Positions 47,471 to 57,824 of a stretch of DNA of 64,000 bases are shown here, one piece after another. The stretch lies in the NCBI GenBank assembly GCA_029204225.1, contig CM055102.1, positions 19,468,688-19,532,687 of the forward strand. Reading direction: 5' to 3'. The notes below the pieces were generated by a model, which saw nothing but the letters and a program-made list of their open reading frames with translations, did not search any database and was not told the DNA's origin. How positions within the stretch are numbered: the stretch's first letter is position 1; each line of letters opens with the position of its first letter. The translations under genes were made by a program, and so were the position numbers. The DNA comes from Diphasiastrum complanatum (taxonomy: Eukaryota > Streptophyta > Lycopodiopsida > Lycopodiales > Lycopodiaceae).

Positions 47471-48078
47471 TGTCAAGAAATCTCCCTTTGTGATAAAGGT
47501 GCAGTGGGTATCCAAACATGAATTGTTTCGTCCTCTGATACCCGTTGTTGAGATTCTCACAGAAACAAACCCAGATGGAATTCGATTTTGTCCTCGAGTC
47601 TACTGCCCTCTGTGATAGAATCTACAATACTAAGGTGAGGACAAACATTGTTGACCTATGTAGTATTTACTTATGCATTTGACAAGGTAAAGCCAGTGTG
47701 CGGAATAAGATTGAAACCAGCTAATTACAAACATACAACTATCAGACAATTAAGCATTTGATCATGTTCAAGACAAGAAACTCTTCTGCATAAACATCTA
47801 CTATATTATCAGAGAATTTCTTAAACATTGTTGTGACAGACCACACAGTGCGTTGACACGAAAGAAACTTTGTCTCTTGCAAATCAAAACTTGTCGCACT
47901 TACTAGCGGATTTCTTGATCCTTAGCTTGCTGGCTTCACAGTGCTCAGCTTACATTGGTATATTGCCAATCTGCTACGATTGAATAATTAATAACTAGAA
48001 TCTACATGTATGTAGAGAGAAGGACACGATTAGCAGATCAAAAGATTACAAGAACGACTGATTAGGCATGTCCTAACA
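47471..48078 (-). repeat. LTR of copia element F
   Basis: On the minus strand it starts TGTTAGGACATGCC and ends GATTTCTTGACA. Parts resemble the C 3' LTR (the CAACGCACTGTGTGG word, for example). It lies at the 3' end of F, so it is the F 3' LTR. A PBS-like TGGTATCAGAAC on the minus strand (47458-47469) lies just outside it, where a 3' LTR should have none. Confidence 0.7.
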
Positions 48079-48179
48079 GTATCCTGTCAGTCTTCGGAGG
48101 ATGACGTCCTCTTGGTACTTTCACGATCTCATATGTCCTTTCACGCATGAAAATCCACCATCGTTTGGGTCTTCATGTC

Positions 48180-51100
48180 TTATGTGCCTTTGGCTTTGTC
48201 ATTAGGTCGCCTTGGGTCCATGAACCTTTTATCTTCGAGTTCATCTTTGTGTTCATATTCAAACTCTTCGTATTCATGTTCGTATTCGAACCCTTCGTGT
48301 TCGTGTTTGTTTGACAGTCCCTCAAAGCTTTTCTGTTCGCGACCACGCAACTCCCTTTGTTTCTCTTTCGCCTTGAGCTCTAAAGCTATCATAGCTTTGT
48401 CACCAGAAACAATTTGTTTCTTCAGCTCCCTCTCAAAGCGTGATAGCTTTATAACTCCCAGACTCTTCCTATGCCTCTTGAACAAACCTAGGTCTAGGAC
48501 CTTGGTGAAGATGTCCACCACCATTTGCTTTGTGCCAATGAAGCTGGTCTTCAATTCCTTTCTAGTGACCAGGTCCCTTTATCAGGTGATACTTGTTTGT
48601 GATGTGTTTTGTCCTTGAGTGAAACACATGATCCTTCGTCAGATGAATTGCAGAAGTATTGTCCATCTGCAAAATCAATGGCTCTTGGTTGGTTTCACCC
48701 AGTCCATCGAGGAACTGTCTCAAACATGTGATTTTGTTGGCCATCTTCATGGCTGCAACGTATTTTGCTTCACAGGATGATAGAGCTATTATGGTTTGCT
48801 GACCCAGAGAATTGTTGTGTCTGCTACAATGGTGCACCCTCCTGAGACACTTTTACAGTCATCCTTGAGAGATGCCCAGCTAGCATCACTATAGGAGTGC
48901 ATCTGGAATCCTGCATCACGAGAATAACATAGCCCATAATCCTTTGTGTGCTGAAGGTACTGTAAGATTCGCTTTGTGAACTTCCAGTGTGCTAAGCCTG
49001 GATTCGTGCTGAATTGACTCATTCTGAACACGGCATAAGCAATGTCGGGGCATGTGTTGTCTACTAGATACATTAAAGATCCGATCAGCCTCCTATAACG
49101 CATGTGCTCCATCATCTCCTGCTCTTCTTCTGTCTTCGAACAATCTTTGTTCGTCAGGATTGTCCCTGCAAGCATTGGGATATTTGCCCCTTTGCAATCT
49201 GTCATCCCGAAATCATCTAGGATTTTTTGGGTGTACCTTGATTGATGAAGGTATAGCTTTCCTTCGTCATAGTTGCGGTCAATCTGCAAGCCTAGATAAC
49301 ATTTGGCTTCTCCTAGTCTGTTATCTTGAAATGTTTCAAGATCTCATTCTTCACTCCTACAATTAGGCCTTCACTTCTGCATAGTATCAGGGTGTCGTCC
49401 ACATACACAGCAATAATGATGATCTCCCCATTTGTGATTCTCACATAAACATTGGAATCGGCTATCAATGGTTCGAATCCTAAGGATCTCAGGGTTTGAT
49501 CTTTCTTCTTATACCATTGTCGTGCTGATTGCTTCAAACCATAGATACTCCTGTGCATTCGGCATGCATAGGTAGGAAGTGATTCGGAGGTATAACTTGG
49601 AGGTTCATCCATGTAGACCTTTTCGTCTAATTCGCCATGTAGAAATGATGTCTTCTCATCAACGATGTGAATCTTGAGGTCGTATGTAGTTGCATATGCA
49701 AATAGTAGGCATAAAAAAGCATGTTTCACCACTGCCGAGAAGGTCTCAGTGTAGTCGATGTCGTACTTTTGAGAAAAACCCTTCGCTACAAGTCTGGCTT
49801 TGTATCTCGAAATGTCTCCATTCGGTCCATACTTGAGTTTGTAAACCCATTTGCATTGCACTGTTTTTCGTTTCTCTGGCACTGGTTGCAATGTCCATAC
49901 CTCATTCTTCTTCATGGATTTGATTTCTTCGTTCATGGCTTGGATCCATTTGTCCTTCTCTGGACTATCGATGGCTTCCTCAAATGTTTGTGGTTCGCCA
50001 CTGACTTCACAAAATTCTTTGGATTTAGAAGCCGAGATGCCTGGCACAAATCTTGTTGGTGTTGTTCGCTCTCTAGTTGATCTTCTAGGAGATTCTTCTG
50101 GTACTGCAATGCTATTGCCTTTGTCTCTTTGGCTAGATCCTGAACCATCTCGATTTACAGAAGTTCTAGCAATGGGCAGGCTTGCGAACCTTTCTTCATC
50201 AGATTCGTCGCTCAGCTGATGTGGAGCTTGAACATCTTTGTCTGACTGTTCATGTTCTGCTCCCTCTGTCATGGTTGGCAGGTCATAATAATGCTTCCCT
50301 AGAACTTAATAGCTGGCAGAATCATTGTCGACCATTGTTCTGGTCTCATCGAACTTGACATCTCTGACAGTTTTCACTTGATTCGTTTATGGCATGTAAA
50401 TCCTATAGTATGATAAATGGTTGTCATATCCGACGAGGTATCCTAATTCGACCTTCTCGTTGAGCTTCTTTCGAAGCTTATCAAGAATATGTGCATAAGC
50501 TGCACAACCAAAAAAATTCGAACATGTGTCAGATTGGGTTTTCTACCCCACAATAGTTCGTGTGGTGTCGTGTGAGGAACTCCTAATTTGCCTATCTTGT
50601 TTTGGATGTAGGCAGCTGTAGCTACTACTTCAGCTCATAGCACTCTTGGTGCCTTTGAATAGGCCATCACGCACCTTGCAGCTTCCATGAGAGTCCTGTT
50701 CTTTCTTTCTGCAACACCATTGTGCTGCGGTGTATAGGATGATGTCCTTACATGAAGGATTCCTCGACCATTGCATAAATCAGTGAATCGGTTTGAGATG
50801 TACTCTCCACCACGATCTGTTCTGATATGCTTTACCTTGTTTCCTATGCATCTTTCTGTCCAGTTCACATATTTTGTGAACTTGTCGAATGCCTCTGATT
50901 TATTGTGAATGAAGTAGACTCGGGCGAACTTACTGTAGTCGTCAATGAAGGTTATATAGTACTTCGAGCCTCCTACTGAGATCACATTGAAAGGTCCACA
51001 GATGTCCGAATGTACCAGCTCCAGAATCTTTGTTGTTCTGTAAGAGTCTCTGGTAAATGGCGTTCGGGACATCTTCCCTCTCATGCACGCCTCACAAGTA

Positions 51101-52330
51101 GTCGAACTAGTTACATTCGAGATGCTTACTCTTGTGATAGCTCCATGTTGGCTTGCTTGATACAATGTCATTGAGTTCATGTGGCATAGTCATCTGTGCC
51201 ATAGAACATCTACAAAATCATGGGCTTGATGTGCTTGATCTGTTGGTAGGCATACCCTCAAATGATACAGGTTGCCTTTGCGTCTTCCTTGTGCGATCAA
51301 CGTACTGGTGCTGACTTCAACGACATTACATGTTTCGTCTAAAAATGTCACACGCATCCCAGCATTTGCTATCTTTGCTATTGATAACAGATCTTGTTGC
51401 AGTGTGGGTACGAAGAGAACATCTTCAAGTCTTCAATCTCTGTCGTTTGTATTGAGCCATAACAAACCAATACCATTCACTCGATGTTTTGATCCATCTC
51501 CAAGTACTATGAATCTTGATGGATCAGTACTTCAAAAATCAGACATTATTCATCTTGATGTAACGAAGTGTGAGATAGCTTCTGAATCAAGGATCACCTC
51601 TTGCGTGTCAGATGTGGAGGCTGCACACACGTCTGTACACAGATAGACCGTCGAATTTCCATTGTTCGATCTTTTTTCGCCCATCTTCGAGCTTTTTGGC
51701 TCTTCGACGTAGGTCTGACTCCCTCTTAGGCTTGAACTGCTTCTTTGGCTTCTCCTTGTTGTCGTAGAGAGCTTGATCAAAAACGTCCTTGTAATCATGG
51801 TGCTCACGGGCTTCGACTTCTTCTCGAATCTCGATCATTGCCTTTTCGAGTGTCATTGCTGGATCCTTCGCTAGCAATGTTCGGGTTTTCTGAAAAGATC
51901 TTGGTAAAGCTCTTAACAGGTAGGTGAGCTGCTTCTCTGCTGATACTGCATTCTCTGTTCCGGCATTGTGTAATGAAAAGAACATATCCTTCATCTTTCT
52001 AATCAAAGAGGTAAAGTCTCTGCCATCCCATTGCAGATTTGTTAACTGATCTTCAAGAATCATGATCTGGCTGTGTGATTTCGTCTGAAATCTGGTAAGC
52101 AATGTATCCCACATCTCTCTTGCATTAGAAAGTGTCGCGAGGTCAAGCGTCAAGCTATCTCTGATGGATGATGACAACACGGCTACTACCTTGTCGTTTT
52201 TTTCTCTCCATTCTCATAGCTCTTTGCCAGTGGTTGTAGGCATCTCTTTGGTGTCGTCTACCCAGGGCCATAGCCCTTCTCCCTTCAATATGAGAGAGGT
52301 CTTTATCCTCCATGCTAGGAAGTTTGACCT
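48180..52330 (-). pseudogene. Copia element F gag-pol, 5'-truncated
   Basis: Minus-strand order: gag (from about 52330, with a frameshift near 52180, to 51608), protease relic (LDSEAISH near 51580, where the family has DSGATSH), gag-pre-integrase, integrase (51180-50635: LVHSDICGPF, IRTDRGGEY, SYTPQHNGVAERKNRTL), RT (50272-49313: WVYKLKYGPNGDISRYKARL, YVDDTLIL) and RNase H (49289-48180: DASWASLKDDCKS, SSCEAKYVAAMK, DIFTKVLDL). Beyond RNase H the frame runs on through a basic stretch into a HEHEGFEYEHEYEEFEYEH repeat tail. The gag N-terminus and 5' LTR are missing, replaced at 52330 by another element. It is the closest relative of C. Confidence 0.88.
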
Positions 52331-53560
52331 GGTTCTTTTCTTGGGAGTTGTCATCGCACTTGTTTTGTCTTCTTAGTTCCTTTTTGGCTTTTGCCCTCTC
52401 TTGGCGGATTGCATTGCTTGTGTGGATAGCGGTTCTCTGCCTTTCCAGCATCTCCTCGTTGCTACGCGAGAGCTGCTCCCCCTCTTTGCCCAAGCTCGTC
52501 TTCCTCCTTTTGAGAAACTCCTCACTTTCAGTTTAGATCATCTGCAAGAGACCCTCTTGGAGTGTGTGCACAAGCAAACCCTTTCCAGCATGCTCTTTGA
52601 GGCTCCTTCGGCGTTGCATCGAGCTCGGCTTCTTTCTTGTGCGGGTCCAGGTGTGGGGCTTGGCTGTCAGCTCGGCCTGTTATTCCTTTCGGTTGTCTTC
52701 AACCATCTTCACCACTGCTCTTCGTCTTCGCTTGGGGCTATCTCATCCTTCGGTCTTGGGTCTCTCCAGGTGTGTTTGTGGTCTTGCTATCCACCTCCTA
52801 CGATGTCCTTTTGGGAGTGAGTGCACTGCTACGCATTATGTTGTTAGAGATGCAACGGCCGCTATAGCCAAAGATGGAGGATTCCATGCCCTCAGAGAGC
52901 AGTCTCATGTCCTTCCTTCTACCGCGTCCCACTCTTCCCGCAGGCGTGTTGACATTGTCCTCTCTCGGGATGGGCTTCGTGCTTTGGCAGATGTTGTTGT
53001 TGCTGATCCCACACATGGTGACCTACTGCCTCACTCTGCCTTCACACCAGGAGAAGCAGCAGGCGTGGCAGCACAAGAGAAGAAAAAAAACTTACTCCAA
53101 TAGGCACCCTACTGATGCTTTCATTCCCCTGGCAATTGAGACTTATGGCACCTTGCATCGATGCTTTGAGGATTTTCTTTGCATGTGTTCTCATCAGAAG
53201 GCAAAGCGTCAAGGTATTCCTGGTTCTATTCTCGTGGCTTCTTTCAAACAATGTATTTCCATTGCCTTGCAACGTGCTCAGGCCCTATTAATCCTGCAAC
53301 CAGCGATGATGGCTGGGTTTGCTACATCTCATCTCCCTTCATTAGCCGACTCACCACCTCTTCACTTTTCTAATCTGCTGCAGTCAGTTGGCAGAGACTC
53401 CCACTGACATCATCATAGTTTTTGCACTTTTATTTTTAATGCCAGGATCTGGATTAATCTTTACTTTACTGCAAACTTAGCTCTTGTTTGAGCTTACTTT
53501 TGCTTAAAATTCCCCTTCGGGGTGTATATATCTTTTTCATCGATGTACCTACTAGTTTTT
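52330..53560 (+). mobile_element. 3' fragment of a non-LTR-type retroelement with nuclease-like C-terminus
   Basis: Frames shift twice, but the plus strand reads ALHRARLLSCAGPGVG, then TTALRLRLGLSHPSVLGL, a zinc-type CVCG...HLLRC, ATHYVVRDATAAIAKDGGFH, RRVDIVLSRDGLRALADVVV, ADPTHGD, AAQEKKK and HPTDAFIPLAIETYG, then SIALQRAQALLIL. The spacing of VDI, ADVVVADP and QEKKK is that of a PD-(D/E)XK-like nuclease fold, as in restriction-enzyme-like endonucleases of some non-LTR elements. The RT itself is missing. The 3' tail has a GGGG/CCCC hairpin word (TTCCCCTTCGGGGTG, 53511-53525). I place this family from memory. Confidence 0.55.
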
Positions 53561-53585
53561 TCTATCATTTCTATCAAGACGTCTT

Positions 53586-54017
53586 TCTAGTAAACGAGAA
53601 GCCAACAATATTCAGACAATCGTTGTTTCTACCAACAATCTAGTCTAACCAGAATAGATCCGTCATCAGTTCATCCCTCATTGACAAACTCGATGGAGAT
53701 AAGTACCATCTCTGAAAATTCAAGATGAAGGTTATACTTCTAGCCAAAGAACTGTGGGACATTGTTGATGGAACAGAGCTCAAACCAGAAGGTGATGCAA
53801 CCATCATCACCAAGTGGAGACTGAGAGATGACAAAACATTTGTCATGATCACTCTCAATATCAAGAATACTCAGATTAGTCACATACGTGCTGTTCAGAC
53901 TGCTAAGGATTCATGGGACATCCTAGCAACTCTCTACGACATTAGAGACGTTACATCCAAGCTCCATCTGAGGAAGAAATTCTTCAACCACAGAATGTCT
54001 GAAGTAGATAGTGTTTC
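53586..54017 (+). pseudogene. Copia element H: gag N-terminal part
   Basis: Reads SSLIDKLDGDKYHL, MKVILLAKELWDIVDGTEL, AVQTAKDSWDILATLYDIRD and KLHLRKKFFNHRMSEVDSVS, a typical copia gag N-terminus. Element I interrupts it at 54017 and the gag resumes at 57825. No 5' LTR is visible; the retroelement fragment at 52330-53560 occupies that place. Confidence 0.85.
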
Positions 54018-54963
54018 TATTATAGAATTGAGAATAGAGATAGAAAGGATCGTTAAATCGAGGTTTACCAACCTAGGAATCCTCGATGGTCTTCTACAAC
54101 TCAAAATATATTAAAATCAGCAACATGCAATCAACATGCAGGCAATTGCAGTGACATGCAATCAACATGCAAGCAACTATGGAAATATGCAAGCAATCTG
54201 AATGGACTAGTACTTGCACATGCAAATGGAAAAATCAGATTGACTTCTGATTGCTTCTATTCATAAGGAATGATAGAATCTATGTAGTAGAAATCTTGTG
54301 TAATTGATTTGATTCAATTCTGACTATCCACTGTGGAGAAATGAAGGAACAAACAAATCAGATCTGAATGATGGTTGCTCTGGTCATGGAAACAATTTGA
54401 TTGAAGCTAGAAAGCATAGGAATGGTAGCACCCTCCTCCAAGGATCAGTATGCAACTGTCCTCATTAAAATCTGATGAGAGGAGAGGGAGAAACACGAGA
54501 AAGGATCAGATCAGATCCTACTGCGACCAACTGCCAAAATCAGATCAAGCAAACAATGAAAAATGATGAAGATGGAAGATAATTCCATTCAACACACTCC
54601 TCCAAATTGTGGAGGTTCTATTTATAAGAAATGATGTATGTAAAATGCTTTGCATGCTACTGCCAAGTGTCCAAGTTAGGTGGCAACTTGCATGTCTAAT
54701 TGCATGTGCCTAATTTGTCATGCATGCATCTTGCATGTCGCATGCAAACTAGGATATGTGGCAAACTAACTTTTTCTCCCTCATGCACATATGCATGGGG
54801 GTCTACCAAACTCAAGTGGACAAGTGGCATCATCATGCAAGAAGCCCTCCACGAGTTTGTACTAAATTTTTTTTGCCTAAGTTTATTTGGGCCTTAAAAA
54901 CTTTGGCCCCAAATAAAACCATGTGCTATGTTTTATTTATTTAACTAGGTTTATATTTCAACA
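54018..54963 (-). repeat. 3' LTR of element I
   Basis: 946-bp direct repeat of 56836-57824, starting TGTTGAAATATAAAC on the minus strand. A polypurine tract (GGTTCAAGGGGGAGC, minus strand, 54964-54978) adjoins its inner edge. CATGCAATCAACATGCA words recur inside it. Confidence 0.9.
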
Positions 54964-55226
54964 GCTCCCCCTTGAACCTATTAAATAAATAATTCCTAAT
55001 GCCTCCCGATATTTCTTGAACATGCATGTGATGGGGATTAGAAACATAACAGTTCCCCTCACTATGTAGGTAGACATTAACCACCATCATCAAACAATGG
55101 TGTTTCTTCAAACCGGAGCTGCATATACAACTGTTCTAAAGAATTATCTAGGCATCAACCAACTAAGTGGAATTTGGAGTCTTCTTCTTCCAAGGAAAGA
55201 ATAGGTTGATCAGCACCAAGTTGAAG

Positions 55227-56821
55227 TCATTCGAGATCTCTGTCTCTTTTAACTTCATAAACAGGTTCAGCCATATATGATTCTTGCACAAAGGTCTTCA
55301 AAGCTGCATCTCCAAGGCAATTTGATAGATATATTGAACCATTTGGAATCTGAAACATGATTTGTGCTCCCCTTGCATGCTGCAATTCACCTGCAGGCTG
55401 CAAATCATAAACAAGATCTGATAGAGGGAAAGCAACTGGCTGATTTGGGCAGCAAACAACTTCATTAAAATTTGATTTCTCACCTTGAGAAATCTCTTGT
55501 CTGATAGCAACGTGCAACTCCTGCTGAGGATCTTCCTGCATGCAAGTCATAAAGGTTTCTTCCTGTATGGAAGTAAAAACAGTATCCTCTTTATGAATCT
55601 ACTTGTTTGCATAATTGAGACTCCTCTTCTTGAGAGTCTTCCTGCAAAACAATGATTAGAGGTTTCTCTTCTTGAGAACCATTTTGCATGCATATATCTT
55701 GCACACAATTTGATGCATACAACTCCTCACGAGATTCTTCTTGCATTGCATCCTGCTCTAGACAAGACAAAAAATCATCAATAGTTTATTGAAACTCCCC
55801 CTCAAGGTGAGTTTCTGGAATCATTTCCTTCATTATAGAAGGTAGCTGCAGGTCTTCAGGAACTTGCATGCAATATTTCTCCATAATGGGAGACAAATTC
55901 ATAGGCACATACATAGACACTGATTTCTCAGTATCATTCTGCATGCGCTTGGTGGAGGTTTGTGCAACATAGGCACAACTGTATTCAATTTCTTGATGAT
56001 AAGAACACTCGGGCTTCTCATCTGGAAAGCCTTTTCCAAGTTGTCTGCTTCTATCAGCTACATCTGCAACTGCATGTATTTCTGCTTCTTGTTGTTTACC
56101 TTTGAATGCATTTTTGAAGTTATCTTGTGCCCTCTTGTCACAAAATGCTGTTGCATGTCCTGTCTTCTTACAGAATTTACAAGAAATATAAGGATTGAAG
56201 AAACAAGAACTTTTAGAATGTCCAACGTTACCACAGTGTTGACATTTGTTGTCCTTGCCCTTGCCTTTTTTCGCATATAAAGCTTTAGCTCCTCCTTGAG
56301 AAGGTGAACTTCCTTGCCGCATGAGATACTCCTCTCGAAGGCTTTGAATGGCCTCTTCAAATGATTTACCTGTAAGAACAGGTCACATGTAGATGTAGGA
56401 GGGTGGTAGTGCTCGCAACAGGTACGTAAGTTTCTCCTCCTTGGGAGTTATTCTACCTGCACTTTGTAGAGCACTAAACAAAGATTGTAACTTGAAAAGT
56501 AAAGTATCACAATCTGAAATTTCATCCCACTTTAAACTAGTAAGTTGCTCAAACAGATATAAGATTTGAGTTTGTGATTTGGACTCAAATCTTTGAGCAA
56601 GTTCATCCCACATCTCCTTTGCTGTAGCAGAATCGGCAACAGTGAGAAAGATATCTTCCGAAACGGTTTGGGAAATAATTACTTTAGTTGGAAATGGTCC
56701 CATCAACATAAGGCCACAGCTTCTCAGCTTGCAGGATCAGCCGAGTCTTTGATCTCTATGCAGGATAGTTGGATTCATCTAGGATCGTTGTCCATGCTTG
56801 AAAAGTAGAAGTAGAAGCCAT
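55227..56821 (-). pseudogene. Gag-like protein of element I, no pol
   Basis: Starts MASTSTFQAWTTILDESNYP at 56821, with one stop and a frameshift before 56709. A UBN2-type gag core (ATAKEMWDELAQRFESKSQ, LLRALPPSYIY) runs to a TGA at 56385. The same frame then continues SFEEAIQSLREEYLMRQGSS to two zinc knuckles, CQHCGNVGHSKSSC (near 56240) and CKFCKKTGHATAFC (near 56180), and a TAA at 55786. The frame goes on past that stop as an acidic repeat tail (QEESREEL, QNGSQEEK, QEDSQEEES, QEDPQQEL) to about 55227. There is no protease, integrase, RT or RNase H, so the element needs an autonomous partner. Confidence 0.75.
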
Positions 56822-56834
56822 AACTCTGATACTA
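56820..56834 (-). other. Primer-binding site of element I
   Basis: The minus strand reads AGTATCAGAGTTATGG close to the 5' LTR end, a slightly altered initiator tRNA-Met complement overlapping the gag ATG. Confidence 0.65.
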
Positions 56835-56835
56835 C

Positions 56836-57824
56836 TATTATAAAATTGAGAATAGAGATAGAAAGGATCGTTAAATCGAGGTTTATCAACCTAGGAATCC
56901 TCGATGGTCTTCTACAACTCAAAATAGATCAAAATCAGCAACATGCAATCAACATGCAAGCAACTGCAGTGACATGCAATCAACATGCAAGCAACTGTGG
57001 AAACATGCAAGCAATCTGAAAAATTCTAGAGGCACGCATACAACATGCATGGATAGTACTTGCACATGCAAATGGAAAAACCAGATTGACTTATGATTGC
57101 TTCTATTCATAAGGAATGATAGAATCTATGCAGTAAAAATCTTGTGTAATTGATTTGATTCAATTCTGACTATCCACTGTGGAGAAATGAAGGAACAAAC
57201 AAATCAGATCTAGCGCCCAATCAGATCTGAATGATGGCTGTTCTGGTCATGGAAACAATTTTATTGAAGCTAAAAAGCATAGGAATGGTAGCGCCCTCCT
57301 CCAAGAATCAGTATGCAACTGTCCTCATTGAAATCTGATGAGAGGAGAGGGAGAAACATGAAAAATGATCAGATCAGATCCTACTGCGACCAACTGCCAA
57401 AATTAGATCAAGCAAACAATGAAAAATGATGAAGATGGAAGATAATTCCATTCAACACACTCCTCCAAATCGTGGAGGTTCTATTTATAAGAAATGATGT
57501 ATGTAAAATGCTTTGCATGCTGCTGCCAAGTGTCCAAGTTAGGTGGCAACTTGCATGTCTAATTGCATGTGCCTAATTTGTCATGCATGCATCTTGCATG
57601 TCGCATGCAAACTAGGATATGTGGCAAACTAACTTTTTCTCCCCCATGCACATATGCATGGGGGTCTACCAAACTCAAGTGGACAAGTGGCATCATCATG
57701 CAAGATGGCCCTCCACAAGTTTGTACTAAATTTCTTTTGCCTAAGTTTATTTGGGCCTTAACTTTGGCCCCAAATAAAACCATGTGCTATGTTTTATTTA
57801 TTTAACTATGTTTATATTTCAACA
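56836..57824 (-). repeat. 5' LTR of element I
   Basis: Matches 54018-54963 with scattered substitutions and two small insertions (near 57020-57060 and 57210-57230), so the insertion is clearly older than element E. Confidence 0.9.

Larger units (their letters stand above)
54018..57824 (-). mobile_element. Gag-only, non-autonomous LTR element I nested in element H
   Basis: Full structure of 3.8 kb: two LTRs (946 and 989 bp), PBS, gag-like region with acidic tail, and polypurine tract. The insertion site in the H gag is marked by GTTTC (54013-54017) on the left and ATTTC (57825-57829) on the right, a 5-bp duplication with one change. Organisation matches the class of LTR elements that keep gag but lack pol (TR-GAG type). 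Confidence 0.85.

Noticed and set aside
53042-53272. Minus-strand frames over the retroelement fragment, and the 52155-52493 frame
   Set aside because: The plus strand carries the conserved pattern. The 52155-52493 frame is an off-frame reading over the F gag and its flank.
54700-54897. Cys-rich MHVPNLSCMHLACRMQT frame present twice (also 57563-57805)
   Set aside because: Located in the LTRs of element I, opposite to its transcription, with no conserved motif; a shadow of repeated CATGCA words.
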